A DNA stretch of 64,000 nt from Marinicella marina. GTDB lineage: Bacteria; Pseudomonadota; Gammaproteobacteria; Xanthomonadales; Marinicellaceae. Made by a program: the position numbers and the translations under genes. How positions within the stretch are numbered: position 1 is the stretch's first letter; each line of letters starts with the position of its first letter. Positions 47,158 to 56,154 of the stretch are shown here, piece by piece. The notes beneath the pieces were generated by a model that was not told the DNA's origin, ran no database searches, and was given only the letters and a program-made list of their open reading frames with translations. The stretch is taken from assembly GCF_030065545.1 (NCBI RefSeq), contig NZ_JASJNC010000001.1:310001-374000 (forward strand), given 5' to 3'.

Positions 47158-47163
47158 TATAAT
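47158..47163 (+). promoter_or_regulatory. Candidate -10 element for the degenerate GGDEF gene
   Basis: TATAAT at 47158-47163, about 30 bases before the ATG at 47194. No convincing -35 is seen. Confidence 0.35.
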
Positions 47164-47193
47164 GATAATGGCTGATAATACAGCTTTTATATT

Positions 47194-47895
47194 ATGACAA
47201 CAAAGTCCTACAACAAACGCACCACCCTCAAGGCCATGTTCTTACTGCATGTATCTGCAGTTTTACAGGCGGCTGAAAACGCATCAATCGAAACCAAAAC
47301 ATGGCTGACGCTGAATAATTTTTTGTTGATTTTTATGTTGGTGTTGGTGGTGATATTGGTCATCATTGTTCGCAAAAATGCAACCAGGTTACTTGCTTTG
47401 CGCAACGAACTGAATCAAATGAGTCGCACTGACCACTTAACTCAGCTGTATCGGCGTGAGTATTTTGAAAAAAGGCTGTATGAAGTTTTTGAACGTCACA
47501 TCCGTAACAAGCGTTCTAGTTCGGTGTTAATGATGGTAGAAATCAATGACATGGACTCAATCCTTAATAGTGGTCAAACAGCTTCTGAGCTGGTCATTCA
47601 GAGGGTGGTTAAAATCATACTTGAACGGGTGAGAAACACTGACTTATCAGGTCGCTTTGCCAACAACACTTTCATTATCTTGTTGCGAGACACGACCATT
47701 GAACCGGCAGAAACATTAGCCAAAGAGCTGCGTGAAAAAATTGCTTCAGCCAAAATAAAATACGGGGAACAGACCATCAGTACCACCTGTAGTTTCGGTT
47801 TAGCCGCTTATGACAGCAGCATGGATTCATGCATTGACTGGATACGCAGTGCTGATCAAGCACTGAATCAGGCCAAACACATTGCTGGTCTTTAA
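47194..47895 (+). CDS. Membrane protein with degenerate GGDEF domain
   Basis: A 233-residue protein with one or two N-terminal hydrophobic segments (a signal-like stretch at residues 13-28 and a clear helix at 45-68) and a C-terminal GGDEF fold recognisable from SRTDHLTQLYRREYFEKRL and the C-terminal FGLAAYDSS...ADQALNQAK. The catalytic GG(D/E)EF is replaced by FANNTF, so diguanylate cyclase activity is not expected. Such proteins may bind nucleotides or act as regulatory partners. The gene follows a complete cyclase gene and the PLP enzyme. Confidence 0.85.
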   Translation: MTTKSYNKRTTLKAMFLLHVSAVLQAAENASIETKTWLTLNNFLLIFMLVLVVILVIIVRKNATRLLALRNELNQMSRTDHLTQLYRREYFEKRLYEVFERHIRNKRSSSVLMMVEINDMDSILNSGQTASELVIQRVVKIILERVRNTDLSGRFANNTFIILLRDTTIEPAETLAKELREKIASAKIKYGEQTISTTCSFGLAAYDSSMDSCIDWIRSADQALNQAKHIAGL

Positions 47896-47955
47896 GCGAT
47901 GCACTGCAACGTCAGTTCCTTCGGTGATTTTAATTATAGATAAACAGGTTTTAAG

Positions 47956-48336
47956 ATGAGTAAACAAAACCCCATTGGTTGGTTTGAGTTGTATGTCCAA
48001 GACATGCAACGGGCGAAAAATTTCTATGAAGCCACTTTGCAAGTCACATTGAGTCAAATCGAAATACCAGACGCGAACATTGAAATGTTTGGCTTCGAGC
48101 AAGAGATGGAGCAGTATGGCTCATCAGGGGCTTTAATCAAAGTCAATGGTGTGCCTTCAGGCGGTGGTGGCACCATGGTTTATTTCAGTTGTGAGGATTG
48201 TGCCGAGACAGCTGCCAGAGCCCAAACCCATGGTGGTCACATCAAACAAGAAAAAATGCAGGTAGGTGAGTACGGTTTTGTCTGCCTGGTGGAGGATACC
48301 GAGGGCAACATGATTGGACTACATTCAAACCAGTAA
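47956..48336 (+). CDS. VOC-family (glyoxalase/bleomycin-resistance fold) protein
   Basis: A 126-residue single-domain VOC protein: GWFELYVQDMQRAKNFYEATL at the start, FGFEQEM and GGTMVYFSCEDC in the middle, and VEDTEGNMIGLHSN at the end. Paired beta-alpha-beta modules usually bind a metal and a small substrate. The particular reaction is unknown. The cupin gene starts three bases after its stop, so the two are probably cotranscribed. Confidence 0.88.
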   Translation: MSKQNPIGWFELYVQDMQRAKNFYEATLQVTLSQIEIPDANIEMFGFEQEMEQYGSSGALIKVNGVPSGGGGTMVYFSCEDCAETAARAQTHGGHIKQEKMQVGEYGFVCLVEDTEGNMIGLHSNQ

Positions 48337-48339
48337 CTC

Positions 48340-48708
48340 ATGAGAAACCCAATCAACCTCAAACACAAAGCACAATCAATCGATGAACATTGGTCCCCCA
48401 AAGTGGTGGCTGCGGTCGACGACAACTTTGTCAAAGTGGCAAAAGTCAAAGGTGAATTCACTTGGCATGAGCATGAAGAGGATGAGTTTTTTATGGTGTT
48501 AGATGGCACCCTCAAGATCGAAATGGAAGCGGAAACGGTTACCCTGAAGCAGGGAGAAGTTTATGTGGTTCCCAAGGGTGTGAGGCACAAACCATCAAGC
48601 TCAGATGAATGTTTGATTATGTTGTTTGAAAAACAAAGCACCTTGCATACTGGTAAAACTAAATCAGCTTTAACCAAAGACATCAAAGACCAGCTCTCCT
48701 CAAGCTGA
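48340..48708 (+). CDS. Cupin-domain protein
   Basis: A 122-residue protein that is one small cupin barrel: FTWHEHEEDEFFMVLDGTLKIEM holds the first motif with two His and a Glu as metal ligands, and GEVYVVPKGVRHKPSS the second motif with the last His. Small cupins act as isomerases, dioxygenases or sensors. Nothing specific can be said here. It is cotranscribed with the VOC protein and convergent with the following gene. Confidence 0.88.
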   Translation: MRNPINLKHKAQSIDEHWSPKVVAAVDDNFVKVAKVKGEFTWHEHEEDEFFMVLDGTLKIEMEAETVTLKQGEVYVVPKGVRHKPSSSDECLIMLFEKQSTLHTGKTKSALTKDIKDQLSSS

Positions 48709-48726
48709 TTTCATGTCAAGTGTAAG

Positions 48727-49506
48727 TCACCTGACTTTGCGGTTTTTGATTCTTACGGGAAACCTTTTGAATGATGCCCAAATGGTTGAGGTTTGGTCGT
48801 CATCTTCCAGTATGTTGCCTGGTTTACCGGCCACAGAAGCCCATTTGACAGCGCCTTCGTGATTAACCACAACCATATAAGTTCTATATACTGAAAGTTC
48901 TATGGCAATGAAGTTGCCTAAAGACAAAAACAAAGACAGTGCGGTTTTACTACCCCTCTTTTTATCTGGTACTTTAGCTCCCTCAATCAAAAAAAACAGG
49001 GCCGCTTCTTTTTCTTTTAAGCCGAGGGATTCAATATTTTTAAATTTATGGTTGATAAATCTTTTTTGAAACGGCTTATTAATTCTTCTTTTATCCGTTC
49101 TGAATAATATTTGTTCAAATGTACTTTCAATGACTTCGACGGGGTGGTTGGGGGTGTCATTCTCACTGATCAGTGGCAAATAGATTTGATTGTTTTTATT
49201 ATATGTATCGGTTACATAGACGTTTCCAGCGAGATGCATACCAATTGAGCTGTGTGCCAAGTGGAATTTGGCATCGAGTGTTTCTGCCAAGTAATATCTG
49301 ATTTTTTTGAATAATAACTGATTGACCAAATAGTTGTGCTCTGCGTCTAATCCACGTATATTGTTGCCGAAGTCATCCAAAATCAAAGCGTCAGAAAAGA
49401 CATAAATGTGCTCCAAACCAAGGAAAAAGTCTTGATGTTCTTTGAAAGGTCTTTTGGCGTCCACACCAAAGGATAGCAGCAAAAAAATGCAAAAAAAATA
49501 CTTCAT
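48727..49506 (-). CDS. Secreted hypothetical protein, 259 aa
   Basis: A signal peptide (MKYFFCIFLLLSFGVDA) precedes a mature protein of about 240 residues, mixed in character and basic towards the C-terminus (RFPVRIKNRKVR). I recognise no domain. A stretch IKYYLAETLDAKFHLAHSSIGMHLAG and another around FFLIEGAKVPDKKRGSKTALSLF may be the structured core. Base composition is more A/T-rich than its neighbours, which could indicate a recent arrival. It is probably a single-gene unit. Confidence 0.6.
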   Translation of the reverse strand: MKYFFCIFLLLSFGVDAKRPFKEHQDFFLGLEHIYVFSDALILDDFGNNIRGLDAEHNYLVNQLLFKKIRYYLAETLDAKFHLAHSSIGMHLAGNVYVTDTYNKNNQIYLPLISENDTPNHPVEVIESTFEQILFRTDKRRINKPFQKRFINHKFKNIESLGLKEKEAALFFLIEGAKVPDKKRGSKTALSLFLSLGNFIAIELSVYRTYMVVVNHEGAVKWASVAGKPGNILEDDDQTSTIWASFKRFPVRIKNRKVR

Positions 49507-49580
49507 TTAAAACAATGATTCATCATAATTGGAACCATTTTATCACCGGTTGCCTTAACCAGGAATGCATTTATTAGTCT

Positions 49581-50099
49581 ATGAGTAAAACCACAATAAA
49601 GTCAAAGCAAACAAACAATATACGAGTCCTTATTTTTGGTAATTCTGGCTCAGGAAAGTCAACCCTAGCTAAAAAGCTTTCAACCAAATATAAACTGGCA
49701 CATTTAGACCTTGATACCTTGGCTTGGCTGCCCTCCAAACCACCGCAACGCCGATCCATTGAGACGACCATTGCAGCCATAAACGCTTTCATCAAAGGTC
49801 ATGATACATGGGTAATTGAGGGTTGTTATGCCGACCTGTTAGCGCATGTTGCACATTATGCCAATGAGGCGATTTTCATGAATTTATCGGTCAAGCAGTG
49901 CCAAGAAAATGCCAAAAACCGGCCATGGGAGTCGCACAAATACGCCAGCAAAGCCGATCAAGATGCCAACTTACCGATGTTATTAGATTGGATTGCGGCA
50001 TACGAAACACGTGAAGACGAGTTCTCATACCAAGCACATGAGGCGCTGTATAATGCGTTCTCTAATGATAAAAAACAAATCACGAAAAACCAACCATGA
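49581..50099 (+). CDS. P-loop nucleotide kinase-like protein
   Basis: This 172-residue protein begins with Walker A FGNSGSGKSTLAKKL (near residue 20) and continues HLDLDTLAWLP, a layout found in small adenylate-kinase-like proteins often called topology-modulation proteins. WVIEGCYADLL is the second strand motif. It is probably a cytoplasmic small-molecule kinase of unknown substrate. The stop overlaps the thioesterase start by four bases. The three genes from here to 50994 form an overlapping operon. Confidence 0.82.
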   Translation: MSKTTIKSKQTNNIRVLIFGNSGSGKSTLAKKLSTKYKLAHLDLDTLAWLPSKPPQRRSIETTIAAINAFIKGHDTWVIEGCYADLLAHVAHYANEAIFMNLSVKQCQENAKNRPWESHKYASKADQDANLPMLLDWIAAYETREDEFSYQAHEALYNAFSNDKKQITKNQP

Positions 50100-50536
50100 A
50101 AACACAAGCAGATTTTGATCAAGCCTTTCCAGTACAAGTCAACCTCCCGGTTCAGTGGGGTGAAATGGATGCCTTTAACCACGTTAATAATGCCACTTAC
50201 TTTAAATATTTTGAAACAGCACGACTGGCATACTTCAATCAAGTGGGCGTGATGGATGACATGCAGTCAGCCAAAATTGGTCCTATTTTGGCCGAAACTT
50301 CAGCCAAATTCAGGCGGCCGTTGGTGTTTCCCGACAGCATCGTTGCCGGTGCGGGGGTACTGGAACATCATGAATACGGGTTTTTGATGCAATACGGTAT
50401 ATGGAGTGAACAACAACAAACTGTGGTTACCTTGGGCACAGGGCGGGTGGTGATGGTAGATTATAAAACAGGCCAAAAAGTTCAACCCAGTGAGGCATTA
50501 AAAAATGCCATAAAAGCACTACAAAATAATTCATGA
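50096..50536 (+). CDS. Acyl-CoA thioesterase, hotdog fold
   Basis: A 146-residue single hotdog domain with the 4HBT pattern VQWGEMDAFNHVNNATYFKYFETARL, in which the Asp of EMDAFNHVNN is the expected catalytic residue. Such enzymes hydrolyse acyl-CoA or similar thioesters in the cytoplasm. It is related to YbgC/FadM but distinct from the tol-linked copy at 29352. It overlaps both neighbours by four bases. Confidence 0.88.
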   Translation: MKTQADFDQAFPVQVNLPVQWGEMDAFNHVNNATYFKYFETARLAYFNQVGVMDDMQSAKIGPILAETSAKFRRPLVFPDSIVAGAGVLEHHEYGFLMQYGIWSEQQQTVVTLGTGRVVMVDYKTGQKVQPSEALKNAIKALQNNS

Positions 50537-50994
50537 AATTCTTGGAGCTGAAAATACCACCGGCTTTGTTGATGTTGCTGTTTGGTTTTCTGATGTGGTT
50601 AACAGCTCAAGCCTTACCCCAGTTAAAAGTAACTTGGCCATGGCATGAGTGGGTTGCCAGGGCGGTGTTTGTGTTGGCTTTTGTGTTAATTGCCGCGGGC
50701 GCATACAGCTTCAGAAAAGCCAGCACCACGGTTGATCCAACCCGGCCTGAAAAGGCCACATCGGTGGTTTCCAATGGTATTTACCGTGTGAGCCGAAACC
50801 CCATGTACTTGGGCTTTTTACTGATGTTGTTGGCATTTATGTTCAAACTAGCAAACCCAGTCACAGCTTTGCTGCTGCCGGTATTTGTCGTTTATATGAA
50901 TCAATTTCAAATCAAACCAGAGGAACGTGCTTTGTTGCGACTTTTTGGCAAGTCCTATGCCGCCTATCAAAATCAAGTCAGACGATGGATATGA
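50533..50994 (+). CDS. Isoprenylcysteine carboxyl methyltransferase (ICMT)-family membrane protein
   Basis: A 153-residue integral membrane protein with about four helices. NGIYRVSRNPMYLGFLLMLLAFMF and the C-terminal EERALLRLFGKSYAAYQNQVRRWI are the SAM-binding signature of the ICMT/PEMT-like group. Bacterial members methylate unidentified substrates in the membrane. It closes the overlapping kinase-thioesterase-methyltransferase operon and is convergent with an S41 peptidase gene. Confidence 0.88.
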   Translation: MKFLELKIPPALLMLLFGFLMWLTAQALPQLKVTWPWHEWVARAVFVLAFVLIAAGAYSFRKASTTVDPTRPEKATSVVSNGIYRVSRNPMYLGFLLMLLAFMFKLANPVTALLLPVFVVYMNQFQIKPEERALLRLFGKSYAAYQNQVRRWI

Positions 50995-50995
50995 C

Positions 50996-51033
50996 ATTCC
51001 AGCACCAGCAAGATGGCAGGCGGGTGCTGGAAT
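50996..51033. terminator. Hairpin between convergent genes
   Basis: An 11-bp perfect repeat (ATTCCAGCACC at 50996-51006, GGTGCTGGAAT at 51023-51033) with a 16-base loop follows the ICMT-type gene. It lacks a strong T run in either direction. A terminator role is inferred from position. Confidence 0.5.
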
Positions 51034-51042
51034 AATGATGGC

Positions 51043-52482
51043 TTAAAACTTTAAGGCAGCATCTAATATCGGGTCTTGAGCTGCAATGAACGCATCTTTA
51101 CTCAGGCTGACCTCCAAATCTGGTGTGATGCCTTTACCTAGTTGGAATTCACTGACATCGTTGTAATACCTGAAGGCAGGTATACGCGCTGTGATGCCAC
51201 TGTTAGGTAGTTTTAAAAAGAAGATAACACCTGCTGTTGGGCCCTCAACCGAACCGCCAGTTGGTTCACCAATAAAAGTGGTGTTGGGACGATTTTTCAG
51301 AACAGACAATAAATTGGTGCTACCAGAGGAGTTATTGTTACTGGTCAAAACCAGCAGTTTGCCATTGAATCGATTGCGATTGGGCTTGATCCACTGGGTG
51401 TCATCCAAAATGTTGGGCTTGAAACTGTATGAGCCATTCGGGTTTGGAATGAAGCGAGATGCTTTGGGGTTCAAGGCACTCTTTTCCCAAGTTCTGAGGT
51501 GTTTTTTAAAAGGGTTGAGGTTGAGTGTTTTAACTTGGACGTCTTTGGCTTGACGAAATTTTTCAGGCATCAAATAAGCCAACAAGCGCAGCGGTGGTTC
51601 ATTGGAGCCACCACCATTTTCACGCAGATCCAGAATAAGCGTTTGTGTCTCATTAAGCGCTTTGAACAGTGGCTTATAAAGTTTGTCTGGATTGATGGGA
51701 TTGCGGTAATTAACAAAGGTGTCAATTTTAAGTACTGCGGTATCTGTATTGATCCATTTAAAATCAACTGCATCTATGAAGTTACGTACCCGAGAAGGGT
51801 TCAGTGCGCGCCACTGATCATAAGTGATTCGTGAAAACACTTTCTCATTAACTGTGCCATTGACTGTCCGATAAGTCATCTTAACTTGTGCTTTTGGCTG
51901 CCATAACAATGCCCCAAAGTGGTCCAGCGCGCCGCCTTGATGTTCAGCTGATGCGGCCACCAAATTGATCTTACTGTGGTCAGTGAAGCCATCAACAGGG
52001 ATGTATTTTTTAACTTGTTCAATCAATTCATGGATGTCTTTGTCATCTACCTTCAGTATCACATCGCCCCGCTTTAACCCCGATGTTTCGGTGGCTGCGG
52101 CAACCAAGACTTGGCCTTCTACTTGATGCCAAAGTACCGGTAAGTAAACCGGGATTGAATTGCGGGCATCACGCAAAGCTTTCGGTAATTCAGCTTTGGT
52201 GTGGTCACAGCGAACCAAAGCCAATGTTTCACTGATGTTAAGGTAAAGATCAGCCAAGGTCATACCGTTGTGTTTAGTGGCTACATTGATGATGTTTTGC
52301 CAAGCGTTATCCAAGCTATTTTTATTGGCATATCTGGTATACCCGGGGTGAATGTGCTCATAGGCACCCTGTGCCAATTTGATGTCTTCGACTACGGCAG
52401 CCACATCCAACCATTGTTCTCTGGGGTGTTCGGTGGCCGCTATTGTGGTGGTTGTAATGATTAAAAGCAGTAATATTTTCAT
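51043..52482 (-). CDS. S41-family (C-terminal-processing-like) secreted peptidase
   Basis: After a signal peptide (MKILLLLIITTTTIAA) the 479-residue protein has a helical N-terminal region, a PDZ-like segment (TSGLKRGDVILKVDDKDI near residue 140) and the S41 core: LKIDTFVNY, LILDLRENGGGSN near 270, VLTSNNNSSGSTNLL near 380 and FIGEPTGGSVEGPTAG near 405. The usual SAxE around the nucleophilic Ser is SSGST, which is unusual, but the core is otherwise complete. It is probably a periplasmic or secreted protease. AGGAG lies before the ATG. The transcript ends at a hairpin shared with the convergent operon. Confidence 0.85.
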   Translation of the reverse strand: MKILLLLIITTTTIAATEHPREQWLDVAAVVEDIKLAQGAYEHIHPGYTRYANKNSLDNAWQNIINVATKHNGMTLADLYLNISETLALVRCDHTKAELPKALRDARNSIPVYLPVLWHQVEGQVLVAAATETSGLKRGDVILKVDDKDIHELIEQVKKYIPVDGFTDHSKINLVAASAEHQGGALDHFGALLWQPKAQVKMTYRTVNGTVNEKVFSRITYDQWRALNPSRVRNFIDAVDFKWINTDTAVLKIDTFVNYRNPINPDKLYKPLFKALNETQTLILDLRENGGGSNEPPLRLLAYLMPEKFRQAKDVQVKTLNLNPFKKHLRTWEKSALNPKASRFIPNPNGSYSFKPNILDDTQWIKPNRNRFNGKLLVLTSNNNSSGSTNLLSVLKNRPNTTFIGEPTGGSVEGPTAGVIFFLKLPNSGITARIPAFRYYNDVSEFQLGKGITPDLEVSLSKDAFIAAQDPILDAALKF

Positions 52483-52585
52483 GTGTTATCTCCTGAGTTG
52501 AACGATGAATCACATGTTAATGATGTACAGTTTTGATGCGCCTCATACCATCAAATGAGACCTTTTTTACGGGTTTTGAGACTTT

Positions 52586-53728
52586 TTATGTTGTGTTTTG
52601 GCGTTTGAATTGGCTGGGTGTAACTCCCACCATGTCTTTAAAAACGCGATTGAACGTGGCTTTGGAGTTGAAGCCGGAATCAAGCGCTACATTCAAAACA
52701 GCCGCGTCACCTTCAAGCAGTTTTATTTTGGCGGTTTCTAGGCGCAATTGATTGATGTATTGATTGAAGCTTTTGCCCAAATGCTGATTGATGGCACGAG
52801 AAACATATGTCTCGTTACTGCCCAGGCGTTCAGCCAGTTCACGCAACGAAAAGCGTGGTTCAAGAAACCACTGATGAGATTGAATGGCAGTTGTGATTTG
52901 GTTGATGTCCAGTTGGTTTTTATATGGCTGCTGTTGGTTACTGTCTGGCTCTTGCTTGTGCGGTATATTTAAAGCGGAATGTGCCTTGATTTTTGGAAAG
53001 TGTTCAGTCAGTTTGCGCAAAGCATCGATACCCACCCAACTTAAAATTACCATCATGGCCAACACCAAGGGATATTCCTCAACATAGCTCATATTGGTGA
53101 TAAAAGTAGGTACGAATTGAACCATAACAAAAAGGACCAACAACAAGGTCATGGCAATCAGTAAGCGGTGTATCCAAACCGGTTTAAAAGTGGCTGCAGT
53201 TGACTCATGGTGTTCTAGGTATTTTTCATAGTGACGGGTAAGTACAATGATTTTCACCCAACAATAGATGAACATTAAAACTGCCAATATTGTTTCAATA
53301 GGAACAATGTAAGGTTCATGGAAGACACCATTGAACTGCCATTTGTTGAGGTAATCACCAAGAAAAATAAAAGCCCATGTGTAGTAGGTGGTTTGTAGCA
53401 TGCCAGGCACAAACAGCAACAAGTGTCTTCTTTCAGGTGCCCCAACCATCAAATGGTGGATGTGATAGAACAACAAAGGCCCGAACCATAACTCAACGCT
53501 GAAAGGGGCAAAGGTTAATCCCGGATAAACCGCATAAAAACCTGAAAAGCCGATGATTTGTGGCATGACTTTGATGACCGCAGCCATTAAAAACAAGCCC
53601 AGAAACAAGGCGGCTGTGCGTTCTACTTTGTGCCACATGAGCGCGATACCGGTGAATAATACCGGTAGACAAACAGCCAACATCAGGGCGGAGCGCCAAG
53701 TTATGTCAATTTGTGTACCTTCATCCAT
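52586..53728 (-). CDS. AraC-family regulator with N-terminal membrane domain
   Basis: This 380-residue protein has about seven hydrophobic segments in residues 12-240 and a C-terminal AraC/XylS DNA-binding domain of two helix-turn-helix units (FSLRELAERLGSNETYVSRAIN and VLNVALDSGFNSKATFNRVFKDMVGVTPSQFKR). This is the layout of membrane-embedded AraC regulators that sense a signal in or across the membrane. The likely target is nearby, perhaps the S41 peptidase gene 103 bases downstream, but nothing in the sequence proves it. Confidence 0.9.
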   Translation of the reverse strand: MDEGTQIDITWRSALMLAVCLPVLFTGIALMWHKVERTAALFLGLFLMAAVIKVMPQIIGFSGFYAVYPGLTFAPFSVELWFGPLLFYHIHHLMVGAPERRHLLLFVPGMLQTTYYTWAFIFLGDYLNKWQFNGVFHEPYIVPIETILAVLMFIYCWVKIIVLTRHYEKYLEHHESTAATFKPVWIHRLLIAMTLLLVLFVMVQFVPTFITNMSYVEEYPLVLAMMVILSWVGIDALRKLTEHFPKIKAHSALNIPHKQEPDSNQQQPYKNQLDINQITTAIQSHQWFLEPRFSLRELAERLGSNETYVSRAINQHLGKSFNQYINQLRLETAKIKLLEGDAAVLNVALDSGFNSKATFNRVFKDMVGVTPSQFKRQNTT

Positions 53729-53796
53729 AAAAGCATTGTATTACAGCCTGAATCAGAATCCCAGAAGGGTTGGTTTTTGAGGCAACCGGAAAGTGA

Positions 53797-55041
53797 CTAT
53801 AACAAGGCTTTAGCAAACAAAGGTGAAAGACTGACCAAGGATTGAATTTGGGTCTCTTGGAACCCTTGTTTGCTGTTTCGCGTAAACACAATGACACCAC
53901 TCTTATTGTGAGATTTTATGGGCAATGACAAAACTGAATGGGCATGGGTTTGGTTTAACAGGTATTTAGAAAAGTGAGCTTGTTTATTGCTTACTGTGTG
54001 GGAAAGTAAATCGCTTAACAGCACATATTCCTTTGAAAGGATATTTTCAATGGTGGTATCGTTGCTCAATAAACTCTTACCGACCAATTCTTCTTGTGGT
54101 TGATCAGAAGCTATGAGGCTACATGCAAAAGATTCTTTGTTAGGTAACAGCAAATACACCCCTGAGACATTAACAATTGCTCTGGATTCTTGACGAATGA
54201 CTTCGAGGGCTTGTTGTTTTGAGGGTGCAATGTGCAGTTGGTTCAATAGATTAAGAATGCTTTTTGAGCGACCAGATAGGTGATTAAAATCTTCAACCAA
54301 TTGGCCCAACTCATCTTGGCTGTTGTCATTAATTCTCAACCCATAGTTGCCTAGAGCCACTTCACGACAAGCTTTGGCCACTCGAATGACACGCTTAACA
54401 ATGGTTTGGTTGAACCAAAAGAACAACAACAGCATAACCAACCCAATCAAACCAATGGCCAGCCAATTGAACTTGACCGTGGCTTTGCGCTGCGCTTCAA
54501 CCAAAGCTTCAAAATTCAAATGCGCACTTGAGATGCTACTGAATAAACCTGATGTATCATTCAAGATGTAATCGTTTCCCCATTCAAGACGTGGTTCATC
54601 AGGGTTGTCTCCAATTTGTTCTCTAAAACCCCGATCAAAAATTTCAGATGCCTGTTCCATAGCTATGAATGATTGGCTGTTTTTTTCAATCAACATGCCA
54701 TCTAGCAAGAGGTCGGTGGTACTCGAACGGTTATAAAATTGGTGTGCCACGCTTTCAACCTGTGTTTTTAGGGTGCTTAGGTTGTCTTGCAACTGGGTGA
54801 AGAAAACCTTCAAGTCTCGATTATATGACTCATAGTCACGCGGGGCGTTTTGTTTGTATTGTGTCGATTGTTCTTGCATCAAGTTAACCAGTTGTTGCAT
54901 GTTACTCATTTCTTTTGACAGTGTGATGTCAGTAGATAGCTGGGTGATGCCGCGGTTACTGAACCACAGAATGGCTGCCATAATCAGTAAAGCCAGGGTT
55001 CCAACAGTCATTAATTTTTGGTTCAATCCGAATTTCATCAT
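53797..55041 (-). CDS. Membrane sensor with periplasmic domain, HAMP and GAF domain, no kinase
   Basis: The 414-residue protein has a first membrane helix (residues 10-28), a helical periplasmic domain of about 155 residues, a second helix (about 194-212), a HAMP linker (213-265, with LGNYGLRINDNSQDELGQLVEDFNHLSGRSK), and a C-terminal region resembling a GAF domain (about 270-410; IVNVSGVYLLLPNKESFACSL, LSLPIKSHNKSGVIVFTR). No histidine kinase, cyclase or chemotaxis output is present. It is the third gene of a three-gene operon, six bases after the Ser/Thr kinase gene, so it is probably a partner or target of that kinase. Confidence 0.75.
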   Translation of the reverse strand: MMKFGLNQKLMTVGTLALLIMAAILWFSNRGITQLSTDITLSKEMSNMQQLVNLMQEQSTQYKQNAPRDYESYNRDLKVFFTQLQDNLSTLKTQVESVAHQFYNRSSTTDLLLDGMLIEKNSQSFIAMEQASEIFDRGFREQIGDNPDEPRLEWGNDYILNDTSGLFSSISSAHLNFEALVEAQRKATVKFNWLAIGLIGLVMLLLFFWFNQTIVKRVIRVAKACREVALGNYGLRINDNSQDELGQLVEDFNHLSGRSKSILNLLNQLHIAPSKQQALEVIRQESRAIVNVSGVYLLLPNKESFACSLIASDQPQEELVGKSLLSNDTTIENILSKEYVLLSDLLSHTVSNKQAHFSKYLLNQTHAHSVLSLPIKSHNKSGVIVFTRNSKQGFQETQIQSLVSLSPLFAKALL

Positions 55042-55047
55042 ATATCT

Positions 55048-56151
55048 CTATGCTTTGCGCCAACGATCAACAAACAAGTCTTTGTCGGCGGGGTGGTCTA
55101 ATTGTGAGGCAACCTGCATGACCAACTGGTCGGTCGATTGGCTGTTTTTAAGGGCTTGGGTCAGTATGAAATCAGCCATGGGTCCAATCAATTCAGCCAA
55201 GTGGGCTCGCATTTGCTTGAATATGGTTTCATCAATACGCCAAGAGGCGTCACTTTGGGTGATAACTGTGCCAGTGGTAAAGATGCCAGATGCAGCGTCT
55301 TTGCTTTGATTCGGCTTATTTGAAAGTTGTAAAGTCGCCAACACTGTTTTGAACGCATGGCTTACCGCCATCATGTCTGGATAGCGATCAGTGACAGCGA
55401 TACTTAACCCTTTTATCATGAAGTCGTGCATGGCCCTGGGTATTGATGTGTCGGCACTGAACTGGTTGTGTTTAGCCAATTGGTCAGGTGTGTTCAAAGG
55501 AATGGCATCGTATGTATCTGGGTCTTTCAATTGGCGCATCAATCGATACAGGATCACGAACAAGGCATAAACATCGGTGTGTGGACCTATTTCATCGGAA
55601 CCAAACATTTGTTCTGGAGCCATGTATTTAGGCGTGCCCATGGTGATGCCCAATTGAGTCATGTGTGGGTTTGTTTGATTGCGGGCGATACCAAAATCAG
55701 TTAATTTCAAGGTGTGTGGTTTTTTAACCAAGATATTTTCAGGTTTTAAATCACGGTGAATGATGCCCTTTGAATGGGCTTTATGAAGTGCTTTAAGCAA
55801 CTGGGCAAACAGGCTTAATATCAACTTCAATGGTAATTTTTTATGCTGCTTTAACCACAGTTGTAAGTCTGGTCCATCAATGTATTCCATCACCATATAC
55901 GCCAACTCACTTTGTTGACCAAAATCTAATATCGTTACAATGTTGGGGTGCGCGCATTGAGCCAACATTTTAGCTTCTCGCACAAAGCGCTGGGCGGATT
56001 GGTTATGTTTCGGTCCATCACTCAGAGCTGTCTTAATCGCTACCCGCCGATTGATGGTTGGGTCAAGGGCTAAATACACCACACCCATGGCTCCTTGCCC
56101 AACAACCTTCAAAATCTGGTATTTTCCGATGTTTTTTGGTGTCGTGCTCAT
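55048..56151 (-). CDS. Hanks-type serine/threonine protein kinase with C-terminal helical domain
   Basis: This 367-residue cytoplasmic kinase has all catalytic motifs: glycine loop VGQGAMGVVY, Lys 40 in VAIKT, HRDLKPEN with D134, DFG at D152-G154 and the APEQ segment of the activation loop. There is no membrane helix. The last 65 residues (about 300-367) form a separate helical domain with AELIGPMADFIL, resembling C-terminal domains (DUF8082-like, from memory) attached to other bacterial kinases. It is preceded by the DUF3365-HAMP protein (three bases) and followed by the HAMP-GAF protein (six bases). No phosphatase is nearby. Confidence 0.93.
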   Translation of the reverse strand: MSTTPKNIGKYQILKVVGQGAMGVVYLALDPTINRRVAIKTALSDGPKHNQSAQRFVREAKMLAQCAHPNIVTILDFGQQSELAYMVMEYIDGPDLQLWLKQHKKLPLKLILSLFAQLLKALHKAHSKGIIHRDLKPENILVKKPHTLKLTDFGIARNQTNPHMTQLGITMGTPKYMAPEQMFGSDEIGPHTDVYALFVILYRLMRQLKDPDTYDAIPLNTPDQLAKHNQFSADTSIPRAMHDFMIKGLSIAVTDRYPDMMAVSHAFKTVLATLQLSNKPNQSKDAASGIFTTGTVITQSDASWRIDETIFKQMRAHLAELIGPMADFILTQALKNSQSTDQLVMQVASQLDHPADKDLFVDRWRKA

Positions 56152-56154
56152 CGG

